Assembly (NCBI RefSeq): GCF_001469165.1
Contig: NZ_JABX01000009.1
Coordinates: forward strand, 1-64,000
DNA length: 64,000 bases
Source: Thiohalocapsa sp. ML1
GTDB lineage: Bacteria > Pseudomonadota > Gammaproteobacteria > Chromatiales > Chromatiaceae
Direction of reading: 5' to 3'
Shown: positions 45,790-54,552 of the stretch, piece after piece
How positions within the stretch are numbered: position 1 is the first letter of the stretch
Layout: every line of letters begins with the position of its first letter
Notes under the pieces: model-generated
What the model was told of the DNA's origin: nothing
Seen by the model: the letters and a program-made list of their open reading frames with translations, nothing else
Databases searched by the model: none
Made by a program: the position numbers and the translations under genes

Positions 45790-46017
45790 GACGTGCAGTA
45801 CGGCGCTCACGGCCTGCGGCTCTCGCTCGAGGTACCGGCACAGGCGTTTGGGCACCGAGAGGACCCACTGACGCACCGGCACTGGCGGGATGACGTGATC
45901 GACCAGGAGCGCCGCGGTCTGTGCCATGCGCCGGGCGTTGCACGAGGGGCACAGCCCGCGCCCCTTGCACGAGAAGGCGACCAGGAAGTCATGCCCGCAA
46001 TCCGGAGTCGACATCCC
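45790..46017 (-). mobile_element. IS91-family transposase fragment
   Basis: The translated segment PDCGHDFLVAFSCKGRGLCP followed by SCNARRMAQTAALLVDHVIP and VRQWVLSVPKRL is the N-terminal zinc-binding region typical of IS91-type transposases. Neither the catalytic domain nor a start is present. It may mark the mobile element that brought the neighbouring fragments together. Confidence 0.75.
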
Positions 46018-46138
46018 TACGGCACTTCCTCCAACTCGCCGTCGAAGTCTGTTACGTCGTGAGCCTGCCAGGGCTCGGCGTCTAACCCGCATTGTATTTG
46101 CAGTTCGGGTATCGTTCGGGCTTATCCCGGTCACGTGG
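46018..46138. other. Upstream region of the DUF262-hipA operon
   Basis: Promoter region; TTGTATTTGCAGTTCGGGTA lies at about 46091-46110 and is AT-richer than the surroundings, but no clear -35/-10 pair is assigned. Confidence 0.3.
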
Positions 46139-47758
46139 ATGGGCACGATGGACGACGAGACGGAACCCGACGCGTTGGAGCGCCGCCCGGAAGCACGCAG
46201 CCTCAAGGTCGACGACCTGATGGCAGAGCTTCGCCGCGGGCGCATCCGTATCCCGACGTTCCAACGGGGTCTGCGTTGGCAACGGGACGACGCGGCCAAG
46301 CTGATCGACAGCCTGTATCGGGGCTATCCGGTCGGTACGCTCCTGTTTTGGGAGACCGGCGCTCCAAGCGCAGACGTGAGGTTCGGATCGCTGCGGATCA
46401 GCGCGCCCGCGCGCGGCGATGCCTGGTGGGTCGTGGACGGTCAGCAGCGCCTGGCGTCCCTCGCCCGAGTGCTGCTCCCGGCAGCACCCGATGAGGACGA
46501 GTTTGCCCTCTGGTTCGACCTGGACGAGGAGAAGCTTGGTCGCCCGTCCCGGGAACAGGGGGCCGATGGCTCGCGCTGGCTGCCGATGACCGAGGTGCTG
46601 GACTCCGAGCGCCTGATGCAGTGGGTGTTTCGATACGCCAAGGGCTCGGAGGCACGACGGGGAATGGCCTTCGCCGTCGGCAAGCGCATTCGTGAGTACG
46701 AGATTCCCGCGTACCTGGTACGCACCGACGATGAGCGCATCCTCCGGGAGGTGCTCGGCCGCATCAACTCGACAGGAAAGCGCCTGAACAACGAGGAGGT
46801 CTTCGATGCGCTCCACGGGGGACGCGCCGAGAGTCGGCCCGCGACCCTCTCTGAGATTGCCGACGACCTGGAGCAACTCGACTTCGGGCGGGTGGACGAC
46901 AAGCTCCTGTATCGGCTGCTGCGGGCGCTTTCGGGGCTCGATGTCTTCGAGCGCACCGGTGGTCCGCTGCGCCTGGAGGACCCGGGCACCGCCTATGGCC
47001 GCACCGCCGCGGCGGCGGCCCGGGTGGTCCAATTCCTCAAGACCACGGCCGCGATGCCGCGATTCGAGCTCCTCCCCTACAAGCAGCCCTTCGTCCTGCT
47101 GGGGCGGTTCTTTTCGCTGTATCCGGACCCCGACCCGCGCTCCCTCGACCTGCTGTCTCGCTGGCTTTGGCGGGGCGCGTTGAGCGGCGCACACCGAGGC
47201 GATGCCGTCTTCACCCGCGCAAGCCTGGAAGGCATAGGCGCGGGTGACGAATCCGTGGCCGTTCAGCGGCTGCTCTCCGCGGTGGACCAAAGACCCGCCG
47301 CGCTGCCGGATGCGGCGGCCCCCTTCAACTTCCGCCACGCCGCGGCCAAGCTGCAGGCGCTGGCCCTGCTTGACCTGGGGCCGCGAGACCTGGAAACCGG
47401 CGAGCGCCTCCCGACGGCCCGGCTGTTCGACGCGGGCGCGGGCGGAGCTGCATTGCCCGCAATCGTCGCCGGCGGTTCCTCCGGTCTTGCGCACTCGGCG
47501 GCCAACCGCATCCTGCACCCGAAACGGGCGGGCCTGGTGCGCCTGGTCGAGGCCGTAACGGATCCGGACATCCTCGCCTCCCACGGCATCCCGCCGGCGG
47601 CCCTGGCGGCGCTCCGGCAGGGCAACGAAGAGGCGTTTTGGCGCTTGCGCGCAGCCCTGCTGAGTGCGCACTACGAGGGCTTCTTCGCGCGCCGGGCCCG
47701 TTGGGACGAGCCGGACCGCCCGCCCATCCGGGCGCTCCTGATCGAAGAGGATGCCTGA
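46139..47758 (+). CDS. DUF262 (GmrSD-N/ParB-like) protein coupled to HipA
   Basis: A 539-residue protein with an N-terminal DUF262 domain: IRIPTFQRGLRWQRDD at about 37-52, YRGYPVGTLLFWE, and the VVDGQQRLASLARVL signature with DGQQR at about 100-104; INSTGKRLNNEEVF lies near 215. DUF262 is the ParB/Srx-like half of the GmrSD modification-dependent restriction enzyme, where DGQQR is needed for nucleotide hydrolysis. No C-terminal HNH (DUF1524) motif is visible; the second half looks helical and unassigned. The start may be the ATG at 46139 or 46148. The next gene, a HipA-like kinase, begins directly after the stop codon, so the two are tightly coupled. Confidence 0.82.
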   Translation: MGTMDDETEPDALERRPEARSLKVDDLMAELRRGRIRIPTFQRGLRWQRDDAAKLIDSLYRGYPVGTLLFWETGAPSADVRFGSLRISAPARGDAWWVVDGQQRLASLARVLLPAAPDEDEFALWFDLDEEKLGRPSREQGADGSRWLPMTEVLDSERLMQWVFRYAKGSEARRGMAFAVGKRIREYEIPAYLVRTDDERILREVLGRINSTGKRLNNEEVFDALHGGRAESRPATLSEIADDLEQLDFGRVDDKLLYRLLRALSGLDVFERTGGPLRLEDPGTAYGRTAAAAARVVQFLKTTAAMPRFELLPYKQPFVLLGRFFSLYPDPDPRSLDLLSRWLWRGALSGAHRGDAVFTRASLEGIGAGDESVAVQRLLSAVDQRPAALPDAAAPFNFRHAAAKLQALALLDLGPRDLETGERLPTARLFDAGAGGAALPAIVAGGSSGLAHSAANRILHPKRAGLVRLVEAVTDPDILASHGIPPAALAALRQGNEEAFWRLRAALLSAHYEGFFARRARWDEPDRPPIRALLIEEDA

Positions 47759-48994
47759 GTGCGTGACCGGTTCATCGTCCTGCTCGAGGATCTGCCGGTC
47801 GGGGTCCTGACTCGAAACGACAGTGATGGGAGCCGCTTCCAGCTACTCGAGTCCTACCGGGAGCGTTACCCCCGCCCCGTGCTCGGCCAGACCTTCCTCG
47901 ATGACCTGACCCGGGTCCACAGCACCCGGGCCCGGCTCCCCCCCTGGTTCTCGAACCTCCTCCCGGAGGGGCCCCTGCGCGAGCTGGTTGCGAGGCGAGC
48001 GGGCGTGTCGGAGACCCGGGAGCTCAAGCTGCTCGCGCGTCTCGGCGAGGACCTCCCCGGGGCGGTGCGGGTCGTGCCTGACCCGGCGGAGGCGGACATG
48101 ACCTACGCACCCGCGGCGGACGAAGGACCGGAGCCCGCCGCCCTCCCGGGCGAGGCGCAATGGCGCTTCTCGCTGGCCGGTGTCCAGCTCAAGTTCTCGG
48201 CAATGAAGGCCGAGCGGGGCCTCACCATTCCGGTCAGCGGCCGCGGCGGGGACTGGATCCTCAAGCTCCCGGACGCCCGCTATCCTCGCGTCCCCGAAAA
48301 CGAGCACGCGACCATGCGCTGGGCCGAGCAGAGCGGCATCCCGGTTTCACCGCTGGAGCTGGTCGATCTGGCGGATGTCCACGGGCCTCCCAATGCACTG
48401 CCGCCCACCGGGGAGAGGGTCGCTTTTGCCGTCCGCCGTTTCGATCGCAACGACGATGGCAGCCGGGTCCACATGGAGGACTTCGCCCAGATCCTGGGGC
48501 TTTATCCCGCTGACAAGTACCGGAAGTACAACTACGCGACCATTGCCAACCTGCTCCTTGCCCTCACCGGGCTGGACGGCCTCGGGGATTTCATTCGCCG
48601 TCTGGTCTTCGTGGTGGCCGCCGGCAACGGCGACGCGCACCACAAGAACTGGAGCCTGCTCTATCCCGATGGGATGCACGCGGCCCTCTCGCCCGCCTAC
48701 GACCTGGTTGCCACGGTCGTCTACAATCCCGACGACACCCTGGCGCTCAACCTTGCCGGCTCCAAGCGCTGGGAAGACGTGCGTCTCGGCTCCTTCCGGC
48801 AGCTCTCGGAACGGCTTGGGATCGACCCGGGTTGGATGGACGGCGTCGTTCGGTCCGCCGTCCAAGACATCCTCGGCGCGTGGGAATCCTCAGCCGGCGA
48901 ATTCGGCTACGACGCGGGTGCGCGGGAGGCGCTGGTCCGGCACATGAGACGGGTTCCGCTGCTCTCGGCCGGGGTGTTGGGGGCGGCGGCTTAG
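47759..48994 (+). CDS. HipA-family Ser/Thr kinase-like protein
   Basis: A 411-residue HipA homologue. HipA toxins phosphorylate translation factors such as glutamyl-tRNA synthetase and arrest growth. Segments in order: an N-terminal HipA domain (RFIVLLEDLPVGVLTR), FSLAGVQLKFSA (nucleotide-loop region, about 137-148), ENEHATMRWAE, AFAVRRFDR, catalytic GNGDAHHKNWSL (about 289-300) and the metal-binding-loop SPAYDL (about 311-316). All kinase residues expected appear to be present. The GTG start at 47759 abuts the TGA of the DUF262 gene. There is no HipB-like helix-turn-helix gene on either side, so DUF262 may take the place of the antitoxin or be a partner effector. Confidence 0.88.
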   Translation: MRDRFIVLLEDLPVGVLTRNDSDGSRFQLLESYRERYPRPVLGQTFLDDLTRVHSTRARLPPWFSNLLPEGPLRELVARRAGVSETRELKLLARLGEDLPGAVRVVPDPAEADMTYAPAADEGPEPAALPGEAQWRFSLAGVQLKFSAMKAERGLTIPVSGRGGDWILKLPDARYPRVPENEHATMRWAEQSGIPVSPLELVDLADVHGPPNALPPTGERVAFAVRRFDRNDDGSRVHMEDFAQILGLYPADKYRKYNYATIANLLLALTGLDGLGDFIRRLVFVVAAGNGDAHHKNWSLLYPDGMHAALSPAYDLVATVVYNPDDTLALNLAGSKRWEDVRLGSFRQLSERLGIDPGWMDGVVRSAVQDILGAWESSAGEFGYDAGAREALVRHMRRVPLLSAGVLGAAA

Positions 48995-49028
48995 TGAAGA
49001 CTCAGAAATAAGGTGTACAACTTCTTCT

Positions 49029-49107
49029 AACTACGAAAAACACGAAACATACGAAAAGGTCGGCGGGTGGCCGAGCATTTTTCGCGCTTTTCGCGTGTTT
49101 CGTAGTT
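49029..49107. repeat. AT-rich imperfect inverted repeat after hipA
   Basis: AACTACGAAAAACACGAAAC...ACGAAAA on the left is mirrored by TTTTTCGCG...GTGTTTCGTAGTT on the right around GGTCGGCGGGTGGCCGAG, giving arms of about 28 bp. It begins 34 bases after the hipA stop and stands out as AT-rich in a GC-rich genome. It could end the DUF262-hipA transcript or mark the edge of an inserted segment. Confidence 0.7.
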
Positions 49108-49480
49108 CCTTTTCAGTCGTCGATGCCCTCGGCTTTGGCGACACAGGTGTTTGAGTTGTTTTTGAACCGTCACTTAGCGAAACGCTGAAGCATTCGGCGT
49201 TTCCCGCGGCACAGTGATGTGCCGCCAGGATCGACGGCGACAAGCCGTCGATTGTGAAGCACCCCGAGTGTCGCGCCTCTCGGGGTGCTTGCTGATCTTG
49301 GCCAGGCATGGCCAGAGATAGCGTCTCCGTCAGGAACGGCTGCAGAGCGCAAACGCAGAGGCACGGGCAGCCTTGGCTCACCGGAGACGACGGCGGATAG
49401 GAGATCCAAGCCATGTTTAGCGGCGCTGATCAAACGACCTAGCGAGGCTGCGCCTCAGACCCACGAGCCGTGCTCATCGC
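49108..49480. other. Intergenic, no gene assigned
   Basis: Overlapping short frames on both strands without recognisable family. A CTAGCGAGGCTGCGCCTCAGA motif at about 49439-49459 is the inverse of the family B accompanying motif. Confidence 0.35.
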
Positions 49481-49502
49481 TATCGGGATCCCTTTTCCCG
49501 GA

Positions 49503-49582
49503 CCCGAACCCGAACTCGATCCCGATCCCGATCCCGATCCCGATCCCGATCCCGATCCCGATCCCGATCCCGATCCCGACTT
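49503..49582. repeat. Family C hexamer array, copy 4: (TCCCGA)n
   Basis: About ten nearly perfect TCCCGA units in a row, preceded by variants (CCCGAACCCGAACTCGA). It is the most regular family C array in the window and lies 64 bases beyond the stop codon of the reverse-strand ATPase. Confidence 0.9.
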
Positions 49583-49646
49583 ACCCGGCTAGTCCGACGC
49601 CGCGTAGCGACGCGGAGCGCAACGGAGCGATCGCGAATGCGGTGGC

Positions 49647-52325
49647 TCAGCCGCGACTCGCCGCAATCACGATCTTCGTCACCTGCACCACCAATAGCGG
49701 CAGCAGCGAGAAGCCGGCGACCAGGAGCCAGCCGGCGAGGGGCAGCGGCGCGATGCCGAGCACGTCGGCGGCCGGAGGCACCCAGACGGCGAGCGCGAGC
49801 AGGCCGACGCCGATGGCCATGGCGGCCCAGACCATGGGGTTCTTGGTGATCTCGTTGACGAAGATCGGCGAGTCGGCGCTGCGCATATTGAGCACGTGCA
49901 CGAGGCGCCCGAAGCCGAAGGTCAGAAAGCCGATGGTCACGGCCTGCGCCGTGTCGAGCTTGAGCCACTGGAACGCGAGCGTGAACGCGATGAGCACCGT
50001 GGCGGCGATGAGCGCGCCGTAGCCGGTGATGGCGAGCCAATGCTCGCGCTTGAGGATGGGCTCGTGCTTCGGGCGCGGCGGCGCGTCCATGACGCCGGCG
50101 GGGCTCGGGCTCAGGCCCAGCGCCAGCGCCGGCAGCACGTCGGAGACAAAGTTGATGTAGAGGATCTGCAGCGGCAACAGCGGCAGCGGCGCGCCGACGA
50201 CGGCCGCCGCGGACACGGCCATGATCTCGGCGAGGTTGCCGGAGAGCAGGTAGATGATGAAGCGGCGGATGTTCCGAAAGATGGTCCGGCCGTGCTCGAT
50301 GGCGTGCACCAGGGTCTCGAAGGCGTCGTCCTTGAGCACGATGTCCGCCGCCTGGCGGGCCACCTCGGTGCCGCGCCGACCCATGGCGATGCCGATGTCC
50401 GCCTGTTTGAGCGCCGGGGCGTCGTTGACGCCGTCGCCGGTCATGCCCACCACCCAGTCGGCGTCCTGATACAGGTCGATGAGCCGCAGCTTCTGCTCTG
50501 GACTGATGCGCGCAAACACATCGCTCTCCAGCAGCCGCTCGCGCTCGGTGGGGGACAGCTCGCCCAAATCGCCGAGGCCGGAGGCGTCCACGGGCTCCGT
50601 GTCCGGCGGTGCCAAGCCGATCTCGGCGGCGATGGCCTGCGCCGTCGCGGCATGGTCGCCGGTGCCCATGACGACGCGGATGCCGGCGTCCTGGCAGGCG
50701 GCGATGGTGGTCTCGATGCCGGCCCGCGGCGGGTCGTAGAGGCCGGTGAGCGCGAGCAGGGTCAGGCCGTCGTAGGGCTCCGCGTCCGGGCTATCCGCGA
50801 CCTTCTCGGCGACGGCGAGCATGCGCAGGCCGTCGGCAGCGAGGTTCTCGCTCCGGCTCTGCCAGTCCTCGCGGGCGTCCGCGGTCAGCTCGACATCGCC
50901 GTCCGCGGTGCGGACATGGGTGCAGTGGGGCAGCACCGCCTCCGGGGCGCCCTTGACGGCGTAGCCGTAGCCGTCGTCGCTGGCGTGCACCGTCGCCATC
51001 ATCTTCAGGTCCGGGTCGAAGCTGATCTCGCGCTCCTCCGGCAGGCGCTCAAGCAGCTTCTCGCGATGCAGGCCGGCGGCGGCGGCGCCCTCCAGCAGGG
51101 CCACCTCGGTGGGGTCGCCGACGCTGCCGTCCTCGCCCAGACTCGCGTTGTTGCAGAGCGCGGCCATGATCAGCGCGCCCTCAAGCCCGGCGACCTCGTC
51201 CACGCGGACCTCGGTGTCGTCCTCGCGCAGGAAGCGCACGCCGTCGCCGTCGCGCTCCAGCTCCAGCGTCTCCGCGGCCAGCGCGATGCGCGCGAGCGTC
51301 ATGTGGTTTTCGGTGAGGGTGCCGGTCTTGTCCGTGAAGATCAGGCTCGCGGTGCCGAGCGTCTCGACGGCGGACAGCCGCTTCACCACGGCGTTGCGCT
51401 TGGCCATCTTCTGCATGCCGCGGGCGAGCGCGAGCGTCGCCACCACGGGCAGGCCCTCCGGCACCGCGGCAATCGCGAGCGCGATGGCCGTCTCCAGCAT
51501 CACCAGCATGTCCTTGCCGGCCAAGAGCCCGGCCGCGGCGACGACGGCGGCGATGGCGAAGGTGAGCCAGATGAGCCGCCGGCCGAGCTTCTCCAGGCGC
51601 TGTTCCAGGGGCGTGGCGGACTGCTCGGCCTCTTCCACCAGCCGCGAGATGTTGCCGAGCTCCGTGTCCATGCCGGTGGCGACGACGATGCCTAAGCCCG
51701 AGCCGTCCGTGACGGCGGTGCCCTTGAAGGCCATGTTCTCGCGCTCGCCCAACGGCGGATCATCGCGATCGAGCGCACCGGTGCCCTTGGTGACGGGCAC
51801 GGACTCGCCGGTGAGCGCCGCCTCGTCGCACTGCAGCCGGTTCGCCTCCAGCAGGCGCAGGTCGGCGCCGACCATGTCGCCCGCCTCCAGCAGCACGATG
51901 TCGCCGGGCACCAACTCGTCGGCGGCGACGGTGCGCTCCCGGCCGCCGCGGCGCACGCGCGCACGGGTCTTGCCCATGCGCTGCAGGGCCTCCATGGCGC
52001 GGGTGGCGCGCAGCTCCATCGTGAAGCCGATGACGGTGTTCACCAGCACCGCGGCGCCGATGGCGATGGCCTCCACATGGCGGCCGAACACCGCCGCCGC
52101 CACCGCGGCGGCGATCAGCAGCAGCACGATGAGGCTCGCGAGCTGGTCGATGAGGATGCGCCAGGTCGGCCGCGCGCGGGCCTCCTCCAGGCGGTTGGGG
52201 CCGTATTCCTCGCGTCGGCGGCGGACCTCGGCCGCGTCGAGGCCGCGCTCGAGGCTGCTTTCCAGGCCGTCGAGCAGCGCGTCGGCGCTCTCCCGGTGGG
52301 GTGTTGTTCTGGTCCGTTGGTCCAT
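49647..52325 (-). CDS. P-type cation-transporting ATPase (type II, Ca2+-pump-like)
   Basis: An 892-residue inner-membrane ion pump. In order: N-terminal cation-ATPase domain (SSLERGLDAAEVRRRREEYG), LVPGDIVLLEAGDMV, the TGES dephosphorylation motif in CDEAALTGESVPV, transmembrane ion-site AIAAVPEGLPVV, phosphorylation site DKTGTLTENHM, hinge TGDGVNDAPALKQADIGIAMG, and C-terminal helices ending TKIVIAASRG. PEGL rather than CPC argues against a heavy-metal pump and for Ca2+, Mn2+ or Na+/K+-type substrates. The ATG at 52325 starts MDQRTRTTPHRES. It is downstream of gap but separated by a family D repeat, so it is probably transcribed separately. Confidence 0.93.
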   Translation of the reverse strand: MDQRTRTTPHRESADALLDGLESSLERGLDAAEVRRRREEYGPNRLEEARARPTWRILIDQLASLIVLLLIAAAVAAAVFGRHVEAIAIGAAVLVNTVIGFTMELRATRAMEALQRMGKTRARVRRGGRERTVAADELVPGDIVLLEAGDMVGADLRLLEANRLQCDEAALTGESVPVTKGTGALDRDDPPLGERENMAFKGTAVTDGSGLGIVVATGMDTELGNISRLVEEAEQSATPLEQRLEKLGRRLIWLTFAIAAVVAAAGLLAGKDMLVMLETAIALAIAAVPEGLPVVATLALARGMQKMAKRNAVVKRLSAVETLGTASLIFTDKTGTLTENHMTLARIALAAETLELERDGDGVRFLREDDTEVRVDEVAGLEGALIMAALCNNASLGEDGSVGDPTEVALLEGAAAAGLHREKLLERLPEEREISFDPDLKMMATVHASDDGYGYAVKGAPEAVLPHCTHVRTADGDVELTADAREDWQSRSENLAADGLRMLAVAEKVADSPDAEPYDGLTLLALTGLYDPPRAGIETTIAACQDAGIRVVMGTGDHAATAQAIAAEIGLAPPDTEPVDASGLGDLGELSPTERERLLESDVFARISPEQKLRLIDLYQDADWVVGMTGDGVNDAPALKQADIGIAMGRRGTEVARQAADIVLKDDAFETLVHAIEHGRTIFRNIRRFIIYLLSGNLAEIMAVSAAAVVGAPLPLLPLQILYINFVSDVLPALALGLSPSPAGVMDAPPRPKHEPILKREHWLAITGYGALIAATVLIAFTLAFQWLKLDTAQAVTIGFLTFGFGRLVHVLNMRSADSPIFVNEITKNPMVWAAMAIGVGLLALAVWVPPAADVLGIAPLPLAGWLLVAGFSLLPLLVVQVTKIVIAASRG

Positions 52326-52404
52326 GGGGCCGTCGCTCTGGGGTGGTTGTCGCGATTGTTTCGTTGTCGTAATCGAATTCGATTCGTTGCCGGGCGTTGA
52401 CTGG

Positions 52405-52523
52405 TGGAGTGTTGACCTCCAGGTCAACACCGACCGAGCGGGATGCACTGAAACGCGAGTGCGTAGCCGACCTGGAGGTCGGCTCTCCGGCCCGGCTCCG
52501 GCCCGGCTCCGGCCGGTCTCGGG
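52405..52523. repeat. Family D paired-palindrome repeat, copy 1
   Basis: GTGTTGACCT-CC-AGGTCAACAC (52409-52430) and GCCGACCT-GG-AGGTCGGC (52466-52483) separated by 35 bases including GGGATGCACTGA, then a GC-rich CCGGCCCGGCTCC stretch ending GGTCTCGGG. The whole unit recurs in the opposite orientation at 62183-62308. It lies between the GAPDH and ATPase genes. Confidence 0.85.
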
Positions 52524-52540
52524 GCTTACGCGCCGCTGCA

Positions 52541-53530
52541 CTAACCGACCACTTGCATCGCCGCGCGCACCATCTGCGCCGCGTAGCCCGTCTCGTTGTC
52601 GTACCAGGCCATGATCTTCACGAGGTCGCCGCCGACGACGCGCGTCAGGCCCAGATCCACCACCGCCGCGTGCTTGTCGCCGATGATGTCGGCGGACACG
52701 ACCGGCTCCTCCACGATGCCCACCACGGCGTTGTAGCGGGGGTTCAGGGTCTCCTCCAGGAAGATCTTGTTGACCTCGTCCACGGAGGTTTCGCGCTTGG
52801 TGACGTAGGTGAGATCCGCCACCGAGCCGACCACCACCGGCGCCCGGATCGCGAGCCCGTCGAAGCGACCGGCCAGCTCCGTCAGCACCGCCGTGGTGGC
52901 GTTTGCGGCGCCGGTGCTGGTGGGTACCAGGTTCGCGGCGCCGGCACGGCCGCGCTCCATCTTCTTGGCCGGGCCGTCCACGATGCCTTGGCTCGTGGTG
53001 TAGGCGTGCACCGTGGTGAGCATCGCCTTGGCGACGCCGATGCGCCGGTCCATGATCTCCGTGACGGGCGTGATGCAATTGGTCGTGCAACTGGCGCAGG
53101 AGAAGATCGGCGCATCGCCGGGGTCGTTGACGCCGGGCACCACCATTGGCACCTCGTCGCTTTTGCTCGGCGCGGAGAGCAGCACGCGTTTGGCGCCGGC
53201 CTCCAGGTGCGCGCGCAGCGACGCTTGGTCGCGGAACACGCCCGTGCATTCCATCACCAGATCGATGCCGAGCTGCTGCCAGGGCAGCCGGGACGGGTCT
53301 TTCTGGTTCAGCACCGGCACGCGCAGGCTGTCGATGACCAGATCATCGCCATCGCTCGTGATCTCGCGCAGGTTGCGGCCGTAGGCCGTGTCGTAGCGGA
53401 GCAGGTAGGCGAGCTGCGCTGGCGTGGCCAGGTCATTGACGGCGGCGAGCGTCAGCGCCGGCTCGTCCATCACGAGCCTCAGCGCGGTGCGCCCGATGCG
53501 GCCCAAGCCGTTGATTGCGATCTTTGCCAT
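52541..53530 (-). CDS. gap: Glyceraldehyde-3-phosphate dehydrogenase, type I
   Basis: Interconverts glyceraldehyde-3-phosphate and 1,3-bisphosphoglycerate in glycolysis, gluconeogenesis and the Calvin cycle. The 329-residue protein has the NAD(P)-binding start AINGLGRIGRTALR, the catalytic SCASCTTNCITPV with the active-site Cys (second C of SCASC... CTTN), HAYTTSQ, and the C-terminal KIMAWYDNETGYA. Residue 32 region reads VNDLATPAQL; cofactor preference was not judged. Length is normal. It is followed upstream by a PfkB-family kinase gene on the same strand. Confidence 0.96.
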   Translation of the reverse strand: MAKIAINGLGRIGRTALRLVMDEPALTLAAVNDLATPAQLAYLLRYDTAYGRNLREITSDGDDLVIDSLRVPVLNQKDPSRLPWQQLGIDLVMECTGVFRDQASLRAHLEAGAKRVLLSAPSKSDEVPMVVPGVNDPGDAPIFSCASCTTNCITPVTEIMDRRIGVAKAMLTTVHAYTTSQGIVDGPAKKMERGRAGAANLVPTSTGAANATTAVLTELAGRFDGLAIRAPVVVGSVADLTYVTKRETSVDEVNKIFLEETLNPRYNAVVGIVEEPVVSADIIGDKHAAVVDLGLTRVVGGDLVKIMAWYDNETGYAAQMVRAAMQVVG

Positions 53531-53601
53531 GGGCTTAGCTCCTCATGCTGCGTGGTTCGTGTCGGCCCGCGGCTGAGCCGCAGACAAGAATCCGTCGGCG
53601 C

Positions 53602-54552
53602 TCAAGCGCGCAGGTGGCGCACCTCGACGCGCTCCCGCAGTCTTTGGAGGTCCTGCGGGCGAAACAGGTCGCCGTTGTGGTGCTGCACCGCCGCCGCGGC
53701 CGTGGCGACGCCGTCGCGGGCCGCCTGCACCAGGTCGCCGCCCTGCGCGAGCCGGTGCGCGAGCCCGGCGACGAAGCTGTCGCCCGCGCCCACCGGGGCG
53801 CGGCCGGCCACCGACGGCGGGCGCAGATGCGCGCGGTGCTCGGCGCTCGCGAGCACGGCCCCGCGGGCGCCGAGCGTGACGACGAAGGCCCGGGCGACGC
53901 CGTCCGCAATCAGCCGGTCGAGCGTCGCGAGATAGTCCTCGGGCGCATCCCCCGGCACGTCGAAGAGCTGCCGGCACTCGCGGTGGTTCGGCTTCACGAG
54001 GTAGAGCGGGGCGCGGGCATCGAGCGCCGCACGCAGCGCTGGCCCCTTGGTGTCGAGCAGCACGCGGCTGCCGCGGTGGGCGGCGCGCTCGGCGGCGCGG
54101 GCGTAGAAGTCTTCCGGAACCCCGGGCGGCAGGCTGCCGCTCAGCACCAGCAGATCGGGTGCCGGCTCCAGCGTGCCGACGGCGTCGAGGCAGGCCTGCC
54201 ATTCGCCCGCGTCGAGCTCCGGCCCGGGAAACACCAGGTGCAGCACCTCGTCGGTGTCCTGCACGTGCAGCGCGATGTTCTGGCGCACGTCGCCGCCGAT
54301 GGGCAGCGTCTGCATCGGCACCGAGAGCTCGGCCAAAAGCCGGTCGCAGACGGCGCCGGTGGGGCCGCCGCTCGGATAGATCGCGAGCACGTCGGCACCG
54401 AGCACCCTGAGCCCGCGCGCGACGTTGATGCCGCCGCCGCCGGGGCTTCGCCGCGGCGACCGGCAGCGGCTCTTGTGGCCGGGTTCGAGGCCCTCGGTCT
54501 CGGTGCTGAGATCGAGCGCCGGATTCATGGTCAAGGTGACGATGGCGGCCAT
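53602..54552 (-). CDS. PfkB-family sugar kinase (1-phosphofructokinase/hexose kinase type)
   Basis: A 316-residue ribokinase-fold kinase. The start MAAIVTLTMNPALDLS and PGGGGINVARGLRVLG are typical of the 1-phosphofructokinase/6-phosphofructokinase-II/tagatose-6-phosphate group; the catalytic APVGAGDSFVAGL motif with its Asp lies near residue 250. It would phosphorylate a sugar phosphate, most likely at the fructose-phosphate level given gap and fbp nearby. The ATG at 54552 is preceded by an unusual 14-bp tandem repeat and no recognisable ribosome binding site; the open frame upstream is translated repeat. Confidence 0.88.
   Translation of the reverse strand: MAAIVTLTMNPALDLSTETEGLEPGHKSRCRSPRRSPGGGGINVARGLRVLGADVLAIYPSGGPTGAVCDRLLAELSVPMQTLPIGGDVRQNIALHVQDTDEVLHLVFPGPELDAGEWQACLDAVGTLEPAPDLLVLSGSLPPGVPEDFYARAAERAAHRGSRVLLDTKGPALRAALDARAPLYLVKPNHRECRQLFDVPGDAPEDYLATLDRLIADGVARAFVVTLGARGAVLASAEHRAHLRPPSVAGRAPVGAGDSFVAGLAHRLAQGGDLVQAARDGVATAAAAVQHHNGDLFRPQDLQRLRERVEVRHLRA

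Noticed and set aside
49503-49582. (TCCCGA)n array considered as an iteron origin or protein-binding array
   Set aside because: Too short a unit, no replication gene nearby, and four degenerate relatives are scattered elsewhere; treated as a dispersed microsatellite.
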